The notes beneath the pieces are model-generated. The model did no database searches, was not told where the DNA came from, and saw only the letters and a program-made list of their open reading frames with translations. A stretch of DNA of 64,000 nt from Algoriphagus antarcticus (GTDB lineage: Bacteria > Bacteroidota > Bacteroidia > Cytophagales > Cyclobacteriaceae). Shown here piece after piece: positions 18,819-28,428 of the stretch. Within the stretch, counting starts at the first letter, position 1, and each line of letters opens with the position of its first letter. The stretch spans positions 49,183 through 113,182 of the forward strand of contig NZ_MSSW01000023.1 of NCBI RefSeq assembly GCF_002150685.1, in the 5' to 3' direction. The position numbers and the translations under genes were made by a program.

Positions 18819-20935
18819 GACCAGATATAAAAAATTGGAAATCATCGAAAATCCATACTTCCGAATCAGAGGATCAAAAAAATTGGGAAGCTCCAGAGCA
18901 GATTTCCATCCCGCCTAATTTTGATGGAAAGCAAATCGCTAACCTTTCTCATGTGACTTACGCAGCAGGAATTCCTCCCTATTTGCGAGGCCCTTACAGC
19001 ACAATGTATCGAATGCGACCTTGGACCATTCGCCAATATGCAGGATTTTCCACAGCTGAAGAATCCAATTCATTCTACAGAAAAAACCTAGCCGGAGGTC
19101 AAAAAGGGCTTTCTGTAGCTTTTGATTTGGCTACTCACCGTGGCTATGATTCTGATCACCCTCGTGTAGTAGGTGATGTTGGCAAAGCAGGAGTCGCAAT
19201 TGATTCTGTAGAAGACATGAAGTTGCTGTTTGATCAGATTCCTCTGGATCAAATGTCAGTTTCCATGACTATGAATGGGGCTGTAATTCCAATTTTAGCT
19301 TTTTATATCGTAGCAGCTGAAGAGCAGGGTGTAAAACCAGAGCAACTTAGTGGCACGATTCAAAATGATATTCTGAAGGAATTCATGGTGCGCAACACGT
19401 ATATCTATCCACCTCAACCTTCAATGCGGATTATCGCGGATATTTTCAAATTCACTTCTGAGCGCATGCCGAAGTTCAACTCCATTTCTATTTCTGGCTA
19501 TCACATGCAGGAAGCTGGCGCTACGGCAGATTTGGAATTGGCTTATACACTTGCAGATGGTTTGGAATATCTGAGAACAGGCATAAAGGCAGGTTTGGAC
19601 ATAGACAATTTCGCTCCGAGACTTTCATTCTTCTGGGCAATAGGGATGAATTACTTTATGGAAATCGCCAAGCTGCGGGCAGGTCGTTTGCTTTGGGCAA
19701 AAATTGTTAAGGAGTTCAACCCAAAATCCGATAAATCACTAGCCTTGAGAACCCACTGCCAGACTTCGGGCTGGTCTCTTACCGAGCAAGACCCATACAA
19801 TAATGTGACTCGAACGGCCATTGAAGCACTCGCCGCAGTGATGGGACATACACAATCACTTCACACAAATTCTCTGGATGAGGCGATTGCTTTGCCTACG
19901 GACTTCTCTGCTAGAATTGCCAGAAATACGCAATTGGTACTTCAGGAAGAAACAGGCATAACAGATGTGGTCGATCCTTGGGGAGGTTCACATTATGTAG
20001 AGTTTTTGACAGATCAATTAGTGCAGCGTGCTTGGACTTTGATCGAGGAAGTGGAAAAACTAGGCGGCATGGCAAAAGCGATAGAAGCAGGTTTGCCCAA
20101 GCTCAGAATCGAAGAAGCAGCAGCCAAAAAACAAGCTCGAATAGACAGCGGACGGGATATTATTGTTGGCGTGAATCGCTATCAAGTCGATGAAGAATCA
20201 GAAATTGAAGTTCGGGATGTGGATAATCAAGCGGTTCGTCAATCTCAACTTGCCAGACTGAAAAAAGTGAAAGAATCCAGAAATCAGGAAGAAGTGAGTG
20301 AAAGTCTTAAAACTCTGACCCAAGCATCGAAATCAGGGGAAGGAAATCTACTTGAATTAGCGATTGATGCAGCTCGAAAAAGAGCTACTTTGGGAGAAAT
20401 CTCAGATGCGATGGAAGAGGCATTTGGCCGCCATCAAGCTCAGACTAAGTCTATCACTGGAGTATATGCAGCAGAAGTGAAAAATCAAGAATCTTTTAAA
20501 AAAGCAATTTCTCTATCAGACGAATTTGCAGAACTGGAAGGTCGCCGTCCAAGAATAATGGTTGCCAAAATGGGTCAGGACGGACATGATCGCGGTGCAA
20601 AAATCATCGCAACTGGTTTTGCAGATATGGGTTTTGACGTAGATATCGGACCGCTTTTCCAGACTCCTGAAGAGGTGGCTCAGCAAGCTATTGAGAATGA
20701 CGTGCATATCGTTGGCGCTTCCTCTTTGGCCGCAGGCCATAAGACGCTAGTTCCTCAATTGATCGATGCGCTAAAAGATTTGGGAAGATCCGACATTATG
20801 GTGGTAGCTGGAGGAGTGATCCCAGCTAAAGATTATGAGTTTCTGAAAGACGCTGGAGTCTTTGCCGTTTTTGGCCCAGGGACAGTTCTGTCAGAAGCTG
20901 CAATTGAAATTCTGGAAAAGTTGATTGAGGAATGA
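18815..20935 (+). CDS. mutB: Methylmalonyl-CoA mutase large (catalytic) subunit
   Basis: 706-residue alpha subunit. The N-terminal catalytic barrel contains [11 protein letters not shown] and the substrate-binding region [16 protein letters not shown]. The C-terminal B12-binding domain carries the base-off motif DxHxxG with His591 as cobalt ligand ([10 protein letters not shown]), followed by the S-x-L (GASSLAAGH) and GG (VVAGGVIP) motifs. The length matches the family. The operon mutA-mutB serves propionate/branched-chain or odd-chain catabolism or the reverse route to propionyl-CoA. The epimerase and MeaB-type chaperone are not in the window. Confidence 0.98.
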   Translation: MRPDIKNWKSSKIHTSESEDQKNWEAPEQISIPPNFDGKQIANLSHVTYAAGIPPYLRGPYSTMYRMRPWTIRQYAGFSTAEESNSFYRKNLAGGQKGLSVAFDLATHRGYDSDHPRVVGDVGKAGVAIDSVEDMKLLFDQIPLDQMSVSMTMNGAVIPILAFYIVAAEEQGVKPEQLSGTIQNDILKEFMVRNTYIYPPQPSMRIIADIFKFTSERMPKFNSISISGYHMQEAGATADLELAYTLADGLEYLRTGIKAGLDIDNFAPRLSFFWAIGMNYFMEIAKLRAGRLLWAKIVKEFNPKSDKSLALRTHCQTSGWSLTEQDPYNNVTRTAIEALAAVMGHTQSLHTNSLDEAIALPTDFSARIARNTQLVLQEETGITDVVDPWGGSHYVEFLTDQLVQRAWTLIEEVEKLGGMAKAIEAGLPKLRIEEAAAKKQARIDSGRDIIVGVNRYQVDEESEIEVRDVDNQAVRQSQLARLKKVKESRNQEEVSESLKTLTQASKSGEGNLLELAIDAARKRATLGEISDAMEEAFGRHQAQTKSITGVYAAEVKNQESFKKAISLSDEFAELEGRRPRIMVAKMGQDGHDRGAKIIATGFADMGFDVDIGPLFQTPEEVAQQAIENDVHIVGASSLAAGHKTLVPQLIDALKDLGRSDIMVVAGGVIPAKDYEFLKDAGVFAVFGPGTVLSEAAIEILEKLIEE

Positions 20936-20946
20936 TCTTGATAGTT

Positions 20947-21408
20947 CTATTTCGAAAACAGTCGCACATCGAATTCAAATGGGTCAATTGAGGTGATTTC
21001 TACTTCATTAAATTTACGGTGAACTGGATTTATCAAAAAGTTAAAATCTCCAGCAACTACTACAGAAGGTACTTTAAATACCAAAAATTCATTTTCCGAA
21101 GTAAATCTATCTCCAATTTCCTGAGTCGCATGAGAATGCGGAATGGATTTCCAGTCTGGCGGCAAATCTGATATTTCTATTTCCTTTAGCTTAATGCCAT
21201 CTGGAATTGTAATTTCAACTATTTCGTAATCCGTCGGGATATTACCTAAGGGTGTATGGACGGCGATTTCAGCAGTACAAAGCGCTCTGGATTGGCTTGT
21301 ATAGAGCACCGCTTTACCTCTACTGTTCCATCGCCCGCCCGCTAGTTCTGCTCCTTTGCCCGATAAGTCTCTTGAGAACTTTGATTTACTCAAGCGATAG
21401 ACCCTCAT
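20947..21408 (-). CDS. RES-domain toxin
   Basis: 153-residue RES domain protein, toxin of a type II RES-Xre system; characterised family members deplete cellular NAD+. The diagnostic features are an early Arg (MRVYRL), GGRWNSRGKAVLYTS (around 25-39) with the Arg and Tyr of the pocket, the Glu in ALCTAEIAVH, and the late Ser (VPSVVVAGDFNFLINP). The start overlaps the antitoxin stop by four bases. All characteristic blocks are present, so the toxin looks intact. It converges on mutB with an 11-bp gap. Confidence 0.9.
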   Translation of the reverse strand: MRVYRLSKSKFSRDLSGKGAELAGGRWNSRGKAVLYTSQSRALCTAEIAVHTPLGNIPTDYEIVEITIPDGIKLKEIEISDLPPDWKSIPHSHATQEIGDRFTSENEFLVFKVPSVVVAGDFNFLINPVHRKFNEVEITSIDPFEFDVRLFSK

Positions 21409-21833
21409 GCCAAGACTCCGTATTCAATCCTAGTCAATTCGTCTTTCAAAAGAGTAATACCAAAGCTGCTGTCCAAATAAGATTTTGGCTCTAAATCTCC
21501 CAAAGCCAAGCATGGTGTCTCAAGCCAAGTTTGAAATTTTGACTTGTTTCCAAATACTTCCACTCCCCTCTTTTGAAGTAATGCTATTTCGATTATCTTT
21601 TCTGACTGCAACGAATCAAAAGACTTTTGTTCTTTATGGTATCGTTGCATAGTACGCTCAGAGACGTGTAAATAATCTGCCCATTCGGACGAAGAAAAAG
21701 CACTCCTAGAAGCAAATTTGCTAAAATCTTCAAATGAAACGCCTTCTCTCACGAGAGCTATTATGTTGTTTATAAACTTGTCATCAGTAGTATTATAGGC
21801 TACTTCTGGATCAAAAATGGCATATTGAGTCAT
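21405..21833 (-). CDS. Xre/MbcA/ParS-type antitoxin (DUF2384)
   Basis: 142-residue antitoxin. The N-terminal half has a helix-turn-helix-like region (SSEWADYLHVSERTMQRYHK) for DNA binding and autoregulation. The C-terminal DUF2384 toxin-binding domain is recognised by EVFGNKSKFQTWLETP and the final LTRIEYGVLA, which in known pairs inserts near the toxin active site. It precedes the toxin and overlaps it by ATGA, so antitoxin is made first. A palindromic sequence just upstream may be its operator. Confidence 0.9.
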   Translation of the reverse strand: MTQYAIFDPEVAYNTTDDKFINNIIALVREGVSFEDFSKFASRSAFSSSEWADYLHVSERTMQRYHKEQKSFDSLQSEKIIEIALLQKRGVEVFGNKSKFQTWLETPCLALGDLEPKSYLDSSFGITLLKDELTRIEYGVLA

Positions 21834-21859
21834 GGCAAATCAGCTTAAATTAATACAAC

Positions 21860-21878
21860 TGTCATAAATATAACGACA
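21860..21878. promoter_or_regulatory. Possible operator upstream of antitoxin
   Basis: TGTCATAAATATAACGACA is an imperfect palindrome (TGTC...GACA ends) about 27 bp before the antitoxin start, where an autoregulatory operator would be expected. Sequence evidence alone is weak. Confidence 0.3.
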
Positions 21879-21936
21879 AATGTCTAAATTCGTTTCAAAG
21901 CTACCGATTTTTTTCACTTCCAATAAATCTTTCTAT

Positions 21937-23286
21937 ATGTCTTTTAGATATTCTTGGCTTCTATTTTTGCTGTTTTTCATTGCATGCGATTCTCCTGAAA
22001 AAAGTGAAAGCCAAAAAGAAATCCTTGCAAACCAGATGGAGCATCATCTAAAAACAGAAGTGCTGGACAAGTGGTACCCCCAATCAATGGACACAGTTGA
22101 TGGTGGCTTTTTAAGTAATTTCTCCTACGATTTCAAACCTGGAGAAAAGCAGGAGAAAATGATCGTAACCCAATCGCGCCAAGTTTGGACGAATTCAAAA
22201 GCTTCGCTAAAGTATCCTGAAATCGATTATTACAAAGTTGGAGCAAAACACGGATACGAATTCCTACGAGATAAAATGTGGGATTATGAATACGGTGGGT
22301 TTTATTGGTTGGTAGACAAACAGGGAAACCAAATCGGCGACCCTATGAAAACAGCCTATGGAAATGCTTTTGGGATTTTTGCCCTTGCCGCATATTATGG
22401 AGCATCAGGTGATGACTCCGCTTTAGAGCTTGTCAAAGAAGCTTTTTACTGGCTTGACAAGCATGCACATGACTCCATAAATGGTGGATACTACCAGCAC
22501 TTAGATACTGACGGCACTCCTATTTCTCGACCTGCATCCACACCATCCCCTTCCGACCTAGGCTATAAAGATCAAAACAGCTCCATTCACCTACTTGAAG
22601 CATTCACTGAACTCTACCACGTTTGGCCAGATCCCCTAGTCAGAGATCGCCTGGAAGAAATGCTCCTTCTGATCAGAGATCAAATCGTGACAGATAAAGG
22701 CTACTTGACACTATTTCTTTACTCAGATTGGACGCCTGTAACATTCGCAGATTCTACGGAAGAAGCTATTCTAGCTCATCATCAACTGGATCATGTTTCA
22801 TTTGGGCATGATGTGGAAACAGGTTTTTTGATGATAGAAGCATCTGAAACCTTAGGCTGGGAAAATGACACTACCACACATGGTATTGCCAAAAAGATGA
22901 TAGACCATGCGCTTGAAAATGGCTGGGATGAAAGTGTGGGTGGTTTTTATGATGAGGGCTATTATTTCAACGATGGTTTTCGAATCATTCACGATACCAA
23001 AAACTGGTGGGCACAAGCTGAAGGAATGAACGCACTGCTGCTAATGGCAGAACTTTATCCTGCAGATCCACACGATTATTATGCGAAGTTTCTAAAGCTT
23101 TGGGAATACACAGATACTTACTTAATCGATCATGAAAATGGCGACTGGTATTCTGGTGGATTGGATAAACAACCCGAATTAAAAACTGTAGGTAAAGGCA
23201 ATATCTGGAAAGGAATCTATCATCATTATAGATCTCTTGATCATTGTATAGATCGATTGAGAGAAATGAGTGAAGATTCTGAGTAA
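21937..23286 (+). CDS. Secreted AGE-family epimerase (cellobiose 2-epimerase-like) lipoprotein
   Basis: 449 residues from the ATG at 21937, chosen because it opens a lipoprotein signal (MSFRYSWLLFLLFFIAC). An upstream in-frame ATG at 21880 adds 19 residues and spoils the signal. The (alpha/alpha)6 barrel shows blocks typical of cellobiose/mannobiose 2-epimerases: YGGFYWLVD, KTAYGNAFGIFALAAYY, HLLEAFTELYHVWPD and GHDVETGFLMIEAS with the catalytic His residues, and GGFYDEG. These enzymes convert the reducing-end glucose of beta-disaccharides to mannose. Most known cellobiose 2-epimerases are cytoplasmic; here a lipobox Cys predicts a periplasmic, membrane-anchored form. The substrate is inferred by family only. 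Confidence 0.82.
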   Translation: MSFRYSWLLFLLFFIACDSPEKSESQKEILANQMEHHLKTEVLDKWYPQSMDTVDGGFLSNFSYDFKPGEKQEKMIVTQSRQVWTNSKASLKYPEIDYYKVGAKHGYEFLRDKMWDYEYGGFYWLVDKQGNQIGDPMKTAYGNAFGIFALAAYYGASGDDSALELVKEAFYWLDKHAHDSINGGYYQHLDTDGTPISRPASTPSPSDLGYKDQNSSIHLLEAFTELYHVWPDPLVRDRLEEMLLLIRDQIVTDKGYLTLFLYSDWTPVTFADSTEEAILAHHQLDHVSFGHDVETGFLMIEASETLGWENDTTTHGIAKKMIDHALENGWDESVGGFYDEGYYFNDGFRIIHDTKNWWAQAEGMNALLLMAELYPADPHDYYAKFLKLWEYTDTYLIDHENGDWYSGGLDKQPELKTVGKGNIWKGIYHHYRSLDHCIDRLREMSEDSE

Positions 23287-23505
23287 TAGATTATCTAATG
23301 AAATATTCAATACATGTTGAAGTTCAAGTAGCATTATTTATGTCATTCCGAGCGGATTCGAAGTCAATAACAATTAACAATTAGGTCTTCGACTACTCTC
23401 ATCCTGATAAATATGACTTTCAGCCTGATAACGGACCACCCTGTCTGGTCGAGTTTCACCTGACTGAGAAAGGGGATACTATGCCATCTGATTCAAAAAT
23501 CTAAA
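23287..23505. other. Spacer with a dispersed GTCATTCCGAG repeat fragment
   Basis: 219-bp noncoding region. GTCATTCCGAGCGGATTCGA (from 23341) recurs inverted near 51222-51241 and belongs to a common intergenic repeat style in Bacteroidota. No gene is seen. Confidence 0.4.
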
Positions 23506-25455
23506 ATGAAGAAAATCACTTTTGTATATGACCCTGAAACGAAGCAAGAAAAGCTAGAAGAGCTTTTAGAAAAACTTGATCCGAAACCATCAAATCAAGT
23601 CTCTTTTAGTGAACTCAAGACTAAAAACTATTCGGAAGGGGATTGTTTGGCATGTTCTCTCTCGGACAAACAATTGCTGGAGCTAATCAAACAACTCGGA
23701 GAAACTAAGGTATCGCTGGCTTTACTTCCTCACCCTGACATGATAGAGGCAAGTAAAGGGTTCGGGATTAATTCTAATTTTGAAAAAGCCTGGGAAGAAA
23801 TACAAGAAGCTGAGAAGATCCCGGAAATCGATATGATGCAGGTTAATGAGCAGATGGTATTCAACTCTCTGGTCGTGGGTACTTCTATGGGTATCTTATA
23901 TTCCAATAAATCTTCCAGTTTTTTCGAGGGACTTAAAAAAAGACTTTCGCAACTAGGCGATCTTTTTCGCAGAGTAAAGCTTAAGCCATATACGATTACT
24001 TATCAAGACAGTCGAGAAGAAGAAAAAACCATTGAAACAGCAGCAATGGGTATCTTGGCAGTAGCGCAATGTGAAAGCAACTTTGTTTTTCGAAGAATTA
24101 TAGAGGAGTCCGGACTGGATGATGGCAGGATTCACATTTTGATTTTGGCGCCAAAAAGCCTGTTTGCCTTGATCCAGTTTGGGCTTCAAAATCTATTTTT
24201 CCCCACTCATGGTGGCACTCTTCCGAGTTTTGTAGGCTATATCTCCTCCAGTGAAGTAAAAATCACTTCCAAAGACCAATTTCATTTTGCTGTAGATGGA
24301 GTAGAAGGTGAAGAAAAAGAGCTGACCATAAATCTGATTGAAAATCATATAGCCATATTACCCGGGAAGAGATTGTTGGAGGATGAGAAAAAAGAAGGCC
24401 CCGCGCAAATAAATGCCAAATATCTCCCCACTGGTACGTTAAAAGAAGAACTACTGCATGGATATTTGCCTTGGGTACGTCACGCCACTTCTGAGGAATT
24501 TAAAGATCTGTTTTCCTTATTGAAGCAAAATGCTCAAACCAGTTCGACCTATTTGGTTTTGATGGCACTTTCCACCATGATTGCGACTTTCGGTCTCTTT
24601 GGAAATTCCGCACCTGTAGTGATTGGCGCTATGATCTTGGCTCCACTGATGGGGCCAATTATTTCTTTAGCGATGGGAGCACTTCGCCAAGACGGACTTT
24701 TGATCAAAAACAGCATGATCACCATATTCTGGGGAATAGTATTGGGGCTTATTTTTTCAATACTCATTACTTCGATCACTCCTTTGGAAGTTTTGAATGA
24801 TCAAATAATTGCTCGAATCCGTCCTAATTTACTGGACTTGGGAATCGCCGTTGCCTCTGGGATCGCAGGGGCATACGCTTATTCCAAAGAAGAAATCAAT
24901 AAAACACTTGCTGGAGTAGCCATATCTGTTGCTTTGGTACCACCATTGGCAGTAGCGGGAATTGGAATTGGATGGCTGGATTGGGGAGTTTTTGGAGGTG
25001 CGATGCTATTGCTGGGAACAAACTTGGCAGGAATTGTCATGTCCGCATCCCTTACTTTCTTGGTGCTAGGATTTTCGCCGTTCCGCTTAGCCAAGCGAGG
25101 GCTTATTATCAGCCTCGGGATTTTAATAGCTATTGCTTTGCCTTTAGGCTTTAGCTTCAATAAGATGGTAAATGAAAACTCTATCATTCAAGACCTTGCT
25201 GGAAAGGAGATTCCACATGGAATGCTGAGAGAAGTGAAAGTAATGCAGATGAATCCGCTAAGACTTTCAGTCACATTGCTTTCAGATAAAGTTTTGACAG
25301 AAAATGATTTTGAGGAGATAAAATCTGAGATTGAGGAAGAGATTAATCAGAAAATAGAACTGGAGATGACCTTGGGAATCAGCATGGGGGTATCAACTAG
25401 AAAAGTCAAACAAGAAGGGTTTGTTAAAGGAATCTGGAATTCAATTTTCAACTAG
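23506..25455 (+). CDS. DUF389 membrane protein with lipid-kinase-like N-terminal region
   Basis: 649 residues. The C-terminal half (~345-575) is the DUF389/TIGR00341 membrane domain with six or more helices (ATFGLFGNSAPVVIGAMILAP; GIAGAYAYSKEEINKTLAGVAI), followed by a soluble tail. The N-terminal ~300 residues have a layout like diacylglycerol/sphingosine kinase folds: ALLPHPDMIEASKGFGI in the position of LPxGTxNDFA, and a late DGRIHILILAPKS. The GGDGT nucleotide motif is not recognisable (GDCLACSLSDKQ instead), so kinase activity is doubtful. The function of DUF389 is unknown. The last 8 bp overlap the convergent Dph6-like gene. Confidence 0.8.
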   Translation: MKKITFVYDPETKQEKLEELLEKLDPKPSNQVSFSELKTKNYSEGDCLACSLSDKQLLELIKQLGETKVSLALLPHPDMIEASKGFGINSNFEKAWEEIQEAEKIPEIDMMQVNEQMVFNSLVVGTSMGILYSNKSSSFFEGLKKRLSQLGDLFRRVKLKPYTITYQDSREEEKTIETAAMGILAVAQCESNFVFRRIIEESGLDDGRIHILILAPKSLFALIQFGLQNLFFPTHGGTLPSFVGYISSSEVKITSKDQFHFAVDGVEGEEKELTINLIENHIAILPGKRLLEDEKKEGPAQINAKYLPTGTLKEELLHGYLPWVRHATSEEFKDLFSLLKQNAQTSSTYLVLMALSTMIATFGLFGNSAPVVIGAMILAPLMGPIISLAMGALRQDGLLIKNSMITIFWGIVLGLIFSILITSITPLEVLNDQIIARIRPNLLDLGIAVASGIAGAYAYSKEEINKTLAGVAISVALVPPLAVAGIGIGWLDWGVFGGAMLLLGTNLAGIVMSASLTFLVLGFSPFRLAKRGLIISLGILIAIALPLGFSFNKMVNENSIIQDLAGKEIPHGMLREVKVMQMNPLRLSVTLLSDKVLTENDFEEIKSEIEEEINQKIELEMTLGISMGVSTRKVKQEGFVKGIWNSIFN

Positions 25456-26188
25456 AAATCAGATCACAGTACCAAAACCCATATTTCTCAGGATCTTCTT
25501 TCTTATCAGAAAAGCACTGATCGGAGTCATTTTCGGTTTTCGGAGCTTCATATTTTCTAAGCACAATTTCTCCCTTCTCAAATTCAACGGGCTTACTGAA
25601 AATTGGCCCATCATACACGAACGTATGAAACTCCCCATTCTCGCCACAGGGATCCACATTCGATGGAAGGTCCTTCAAAAAGTCTACATCTATCACTCGG
25701 CCTACGAAGCTTTTATCCAAATATTTCTCATTCACGCACGTCGTGATGGTCTTGAAACCCAAGTCCAAAAACTCATGGATAATTCTATCTGTGGGCTGCT
25801 TCCAAAGCGGAAAAATAGCTTTTATATCTAATTCTGCTAATTTTTCCTCACGATAAGCTCTCAAATCCTCCAAGAAAATATCCCCAAAAATCGAGGTTGA
25901 AATTCCATCTTTTTTCAATTTGGAAAGTGTCTCCCGCATCCTCTCCTCATACACTTCCATCGAAGGCATATCCGGGATTTCCATTTTAACCAAAGGAATT
26001 GCAATACGCTCGGCCTGAGCTTCCAATAATGCCACACGAACTCCATGCATGGAAATCCGCTGGTATTTCTCACTGATACTCGTCAGTAAACAAGCGATTT
26101 CAAAGTTCTGAGACTGCTTAAGTTTATACAAAGTAAGCGCAGAATCTTTGCCTCCGCTCCAGTTTAAAATTGCTTTTTCTTTCTTCAA
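25448..26188 (-). CDS. Dph6-like PP-loop ATPase (diphthine-ammonia ligase family)
   Basis: 246-residue N-type ATP pyrophosphatase. The PP-loop is WSGGKDSALTLYKL (residues 10-23), followed by family blocks VEYxPxx-like (IPLVKMEIPDMPSMEVYEE) and FGDIFLEDLRAYREEKL, and ends in VDPCGENGEFHTFVYDGP. Archaeal and eukaryotic relatives amidate diphthine on EF2; bacteria lack that modification, so the bacterial substrate is unknown. The 3' ends of this gene and of the DUF389 gene overlap by 8 bp in convergent orientation. Monocistronic. Confidence 0.88.
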   Translation of the reverse strand: MKKEKAILNWSGGKDSALTLYKLKQSQNFEIACLLTSISEKYQRISMHGVRVALLEAQAERIAIPLVKMEIPDMPSMEVYEERMRETLSKLKKDGISTSIFGDIFLEDLRAYREEKLAELDIKAIFPLWKQPTDRIIHEFLDLGFKTITTCVNEKYLDKSFVGRVIDVDFLKDLPSNVDPCGENGEFHTFVYDGPIFSKPVEFEKGEIVLRKYEAPKTENDSDQCFSDKKEDPEKYGFWYCDLISS

Positions 26189-26375
26189 AATTCTAAAATT
26201 TAGGTTACCAAAAGTATAGCCAATCGAGCAAAATCACTGCTTTCACGTTAAAAAATACATCTTAGTAAGCTCCTCTTCTATTTAATCCTCTCCTAAATAT
26301 TGATAAGCACGCTTTACTTTACCAATCATCATCTTCCTTTACCCAGCTCTTTTTCTCTAAATGACTAAGAAACTA

Positions 26376-26416
26376 ATTGCGTCCTTTGCGAAACCTCCGC
26401 GTACACCGTAGTTGAA
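26376..26416. repeat. Copy of dispersed TGCGTCCTTTGCG-type intergenic repeat
   Basis: ATTGCGTCCTTTGCGAAACC, then CTCCGCG and GTAGTTGAA, is a degenerate copy of the element present three times at 1774-2240 and again near 32010 and 36388. Noncoding. Confidence 0.6.
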
Positions 26417-26426
26417 GAACTTTCAC

Positions 26427-26460
26427 AAAAAAAAACGGATATAAATCTCTTTATACCCGT
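26427..26460 (-). terminator. Terminator of M28 peptidase gene
   Basis: ACGGATATAAA (26435-26445) pairs with TTTATACCCGT (26450-26460), with one mispaired position, which reads as a G-T wobble in the minus-strand RNA. The stem is followed on the minus strand by a long T-run (complement of 26427-26434). Confidence 0.88.
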
Positions 26461-26485
26461 CTTTATTTGAATGCTTTCCTCAATC

Positions 26486-28018
26486 CTACTCTACTTTTGG
26501 CAATTCTTTTCTTGGAAGCATCTCGTCTCTTTGAGCGGTATTATACACAAAAGAAGCAACGACGACCGCCATTTGCTTCAAGTCATCAAGCTCCAATCTC
26601 TCAAACGTATCCATATTGGTATGGTGTGTACGCGTACGGTATTCGATAGGATCCTGGATAAACTGAAAACCTGGAAGACTCAATGCATCAAAGCTCTGAT
26701 GATCCGTTCCTCCGGTATTGCTGATAGTGATCGTGCGATCATCTACTATATCATCAAGAGGTAAAAACCACTCATTAAAAATCGGCTCCACAGCTGCATT
26801 CCCCTGAAGGTAGATTCCACGAATTCTTCCAGTACCATTGTCAATATTGTAATAAGCGGACATCTTCTCATACTCAGGAGTCAATTCCATCGTTTCACGA
26901 TCACCAAAATGGTTTTTTACATAGCCTCTTGAGCCATGCAAACCTTGTTCTTCACCACCCCATAGCGCAATTCGAACTGTTCTCTTTGGCTGAAGGCCTG
27001 TAGCTTTCAAAATTCTCACGGCTTCCATCATCACAATACAACCTGCTGCATTATCAGTCGCTCCATTAGCTCCATGCCAAGAGTCCAGGTGTCCACCTTG
27101 CATTACTATTTCTGACTTCAAAGAAGGATCAGAACCCGGAATCTCTGCAATCACATTATATCCCTGAAGATCCTCATTTCTATACCGGGTTTTTACTTCT
27201 GCCTCCACTTCTACTTCTACACCATTTTCACTCAGTCTCGCCATCAAATTGACATTCTCGGGAGCAGTTTCCAATTCAGGAATTCCTTCAGGCGTATCTT
27301 TCAGATAGCCTCTTGGACTGCTGGTGAAAAGCGTGCCGTGACGTCCATTCACACCTTTGATAATCAACGCGGCGCCTTCGGCTGCGATGAAAGCACTTAC
27401 CTTCGTACCAAATTCACGAGCCGCTCTGTACTGAGCAAGCATTTCTGGTGTGTAGGTACTATTTTCCCTTGCTACAGGATGCTCCATTCCATGTAATTCG
27501 CTTGCAGTATATCGAACAGCATCAGGCTCAAAAGTTGCTTCTTGTGTACCAGAAGGTTTGATAGCGATGATCGCTCCTTTGAGCTTCCCTTTGTACTTAG
27601 CAAAGTCTTCTTCTGTTTTGATGTCAAGGAAAACAACTTTACCACTTACTTCTCCTTGCGTGCTTTCTGTCCAAGCTTTTGGAATAGCAATGAAAGGCAT
27701 GTAATACGGCGCAGTCATTGCGATATAGCTCTTTTCCATTTCCCAGCCGCGGCCGAATTCACCCCATGGCTCAGTTGCAGCATTTTCCAAACCCCAGTCA
27801 GAAAGTTGTTTGACAGCATACTTTGTCGCACGCTCATAGCCTTCCGAATTACTAAGTCTTGGGCCAGCTTTATCTACCAATTGAAAAGCAATTTCCTCCA
27901 CTTTAGAGTTCTCTAAGCCTTCTTTTTTGATTTTCTCAATTGCCTTAAGGTCTACATCTTGGGCTAAAGTCATCCCGGCTAAAAGCAGTGCCGGCAAGAT
28001 TAATAATTTTCTCTGCAT
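26486..28018 (-). CDS. Secreted M28 family zinc aminopeptidase
   Basis: 510-residue exopeptidase with a signal peptide (MQRKLLILPALLLAGMTLAQ). A PA-type insertion lies in the N-terminal half (~110-250). The M28 metal ligands are visible: His and Asp in GGHLDSWHGANGATDNAAG, the catalytic/ligand Glu pair in GGEEQGLHGS, and the late His (GGTDHQSF and RTHHTNMDT). The family removes N-terminal residues from peptides or C-terminal ones in the carboxypeptidase Q branch; the overall layout fits the carboxypeptidase Q-like branch. Probably periplasmic or extracellular. Monocistronic with its own terminator. Confidence 0.92.
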   Translation of the reverse strand: MQRKLLILPALLLAGMTLAQDVDLKAIEKIKKEGLENSKVEEIAFQLVDKAGPRLSNSEGYERATKYAVKQLSDWGLENAATEPWGEFGRGWEMEKSYIAMTAPYYMPFIAIPKAWTESTQGEVSGKVVFLDIKTEEDFAKYKGKLKGAIIAIKPSGTQEATFEPDAVRYTASELHGMEHPVARENSTYTPEMLAQYRAAREFGTKVSAFIAAEGAALIIKGVNGRHGTLFTSSPRGYLKDTPEGIPELETAPENVNLMARLSENGVEVEVEAEVKTRYRNEDLQGYNVIAEIPGSDPSLKSEIVMQGGHLDSWHGANGATDNAAGCIVMMEAVRILKATGLQPKRTVRIALWGGEEQGLHGSRGYVKNHFGDRETMELTPEYEKMSAYYNIDNGTGRIRGIYLQGNAAVEPIFNEWFLPLDDIVDDRTITISNTGGTDHQSFDALSLPGFQFIQDPIEYRTRTHHTNMDTFERLELDDLKQMAVVVASFVYNTAQRDEMLPRKELPKVE

Positions 28019-28428
28019 AAATAGTAGGGTTAAGTACTGGTGATATCTGAATGAAATTATGTTGAAAAATCAATTTCAGATTCAAATTAAATTAAAAAAC
28101 AGAATCAGAAACACTGTTCATGTAAAAGTCAGTACCGCGTCTAAATTAGAGCTCTTATAAATTCCCAGCCGGAATCATATTCCGAATTCGAGAAATCTCC
28201 CAGGTCCACTGTATGACTTCGTAAAGTTTTGCTAGGTAGCCAACTGATTGATTTCAGTCAATAATTAATACAGTGCACTAAAAAATGGATCTCCGCCGCC
28301 TCCATCGGCAGAAAAATTACAACTTAATAATAGAATGAATGATTAAAATAGCAAGGCTTTTTCCGTAAGTCTGTGATTTCAGAGATAAATAGGTTAGCCA
28401 AAAGCAAGTTTCGAATTACTCAAAAATT
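28019..28428. other. Noncoding region between two minus-strand genes
   Basis: 410 bp without a supportable gene, repeat or RNA. It must contain the promoter of the M28 gene and the 3' end of the amidohydrolase transcript; I see only a short palindrome (ACTG...CAGT near 28240). Confidence 0.5.

Noticed and set aside
25421..25831. 136-codon plus-strand frame after DUF389
   Set aside because: Opposite the conserved Dph6-like gene, including its VDPCGENGEF block.
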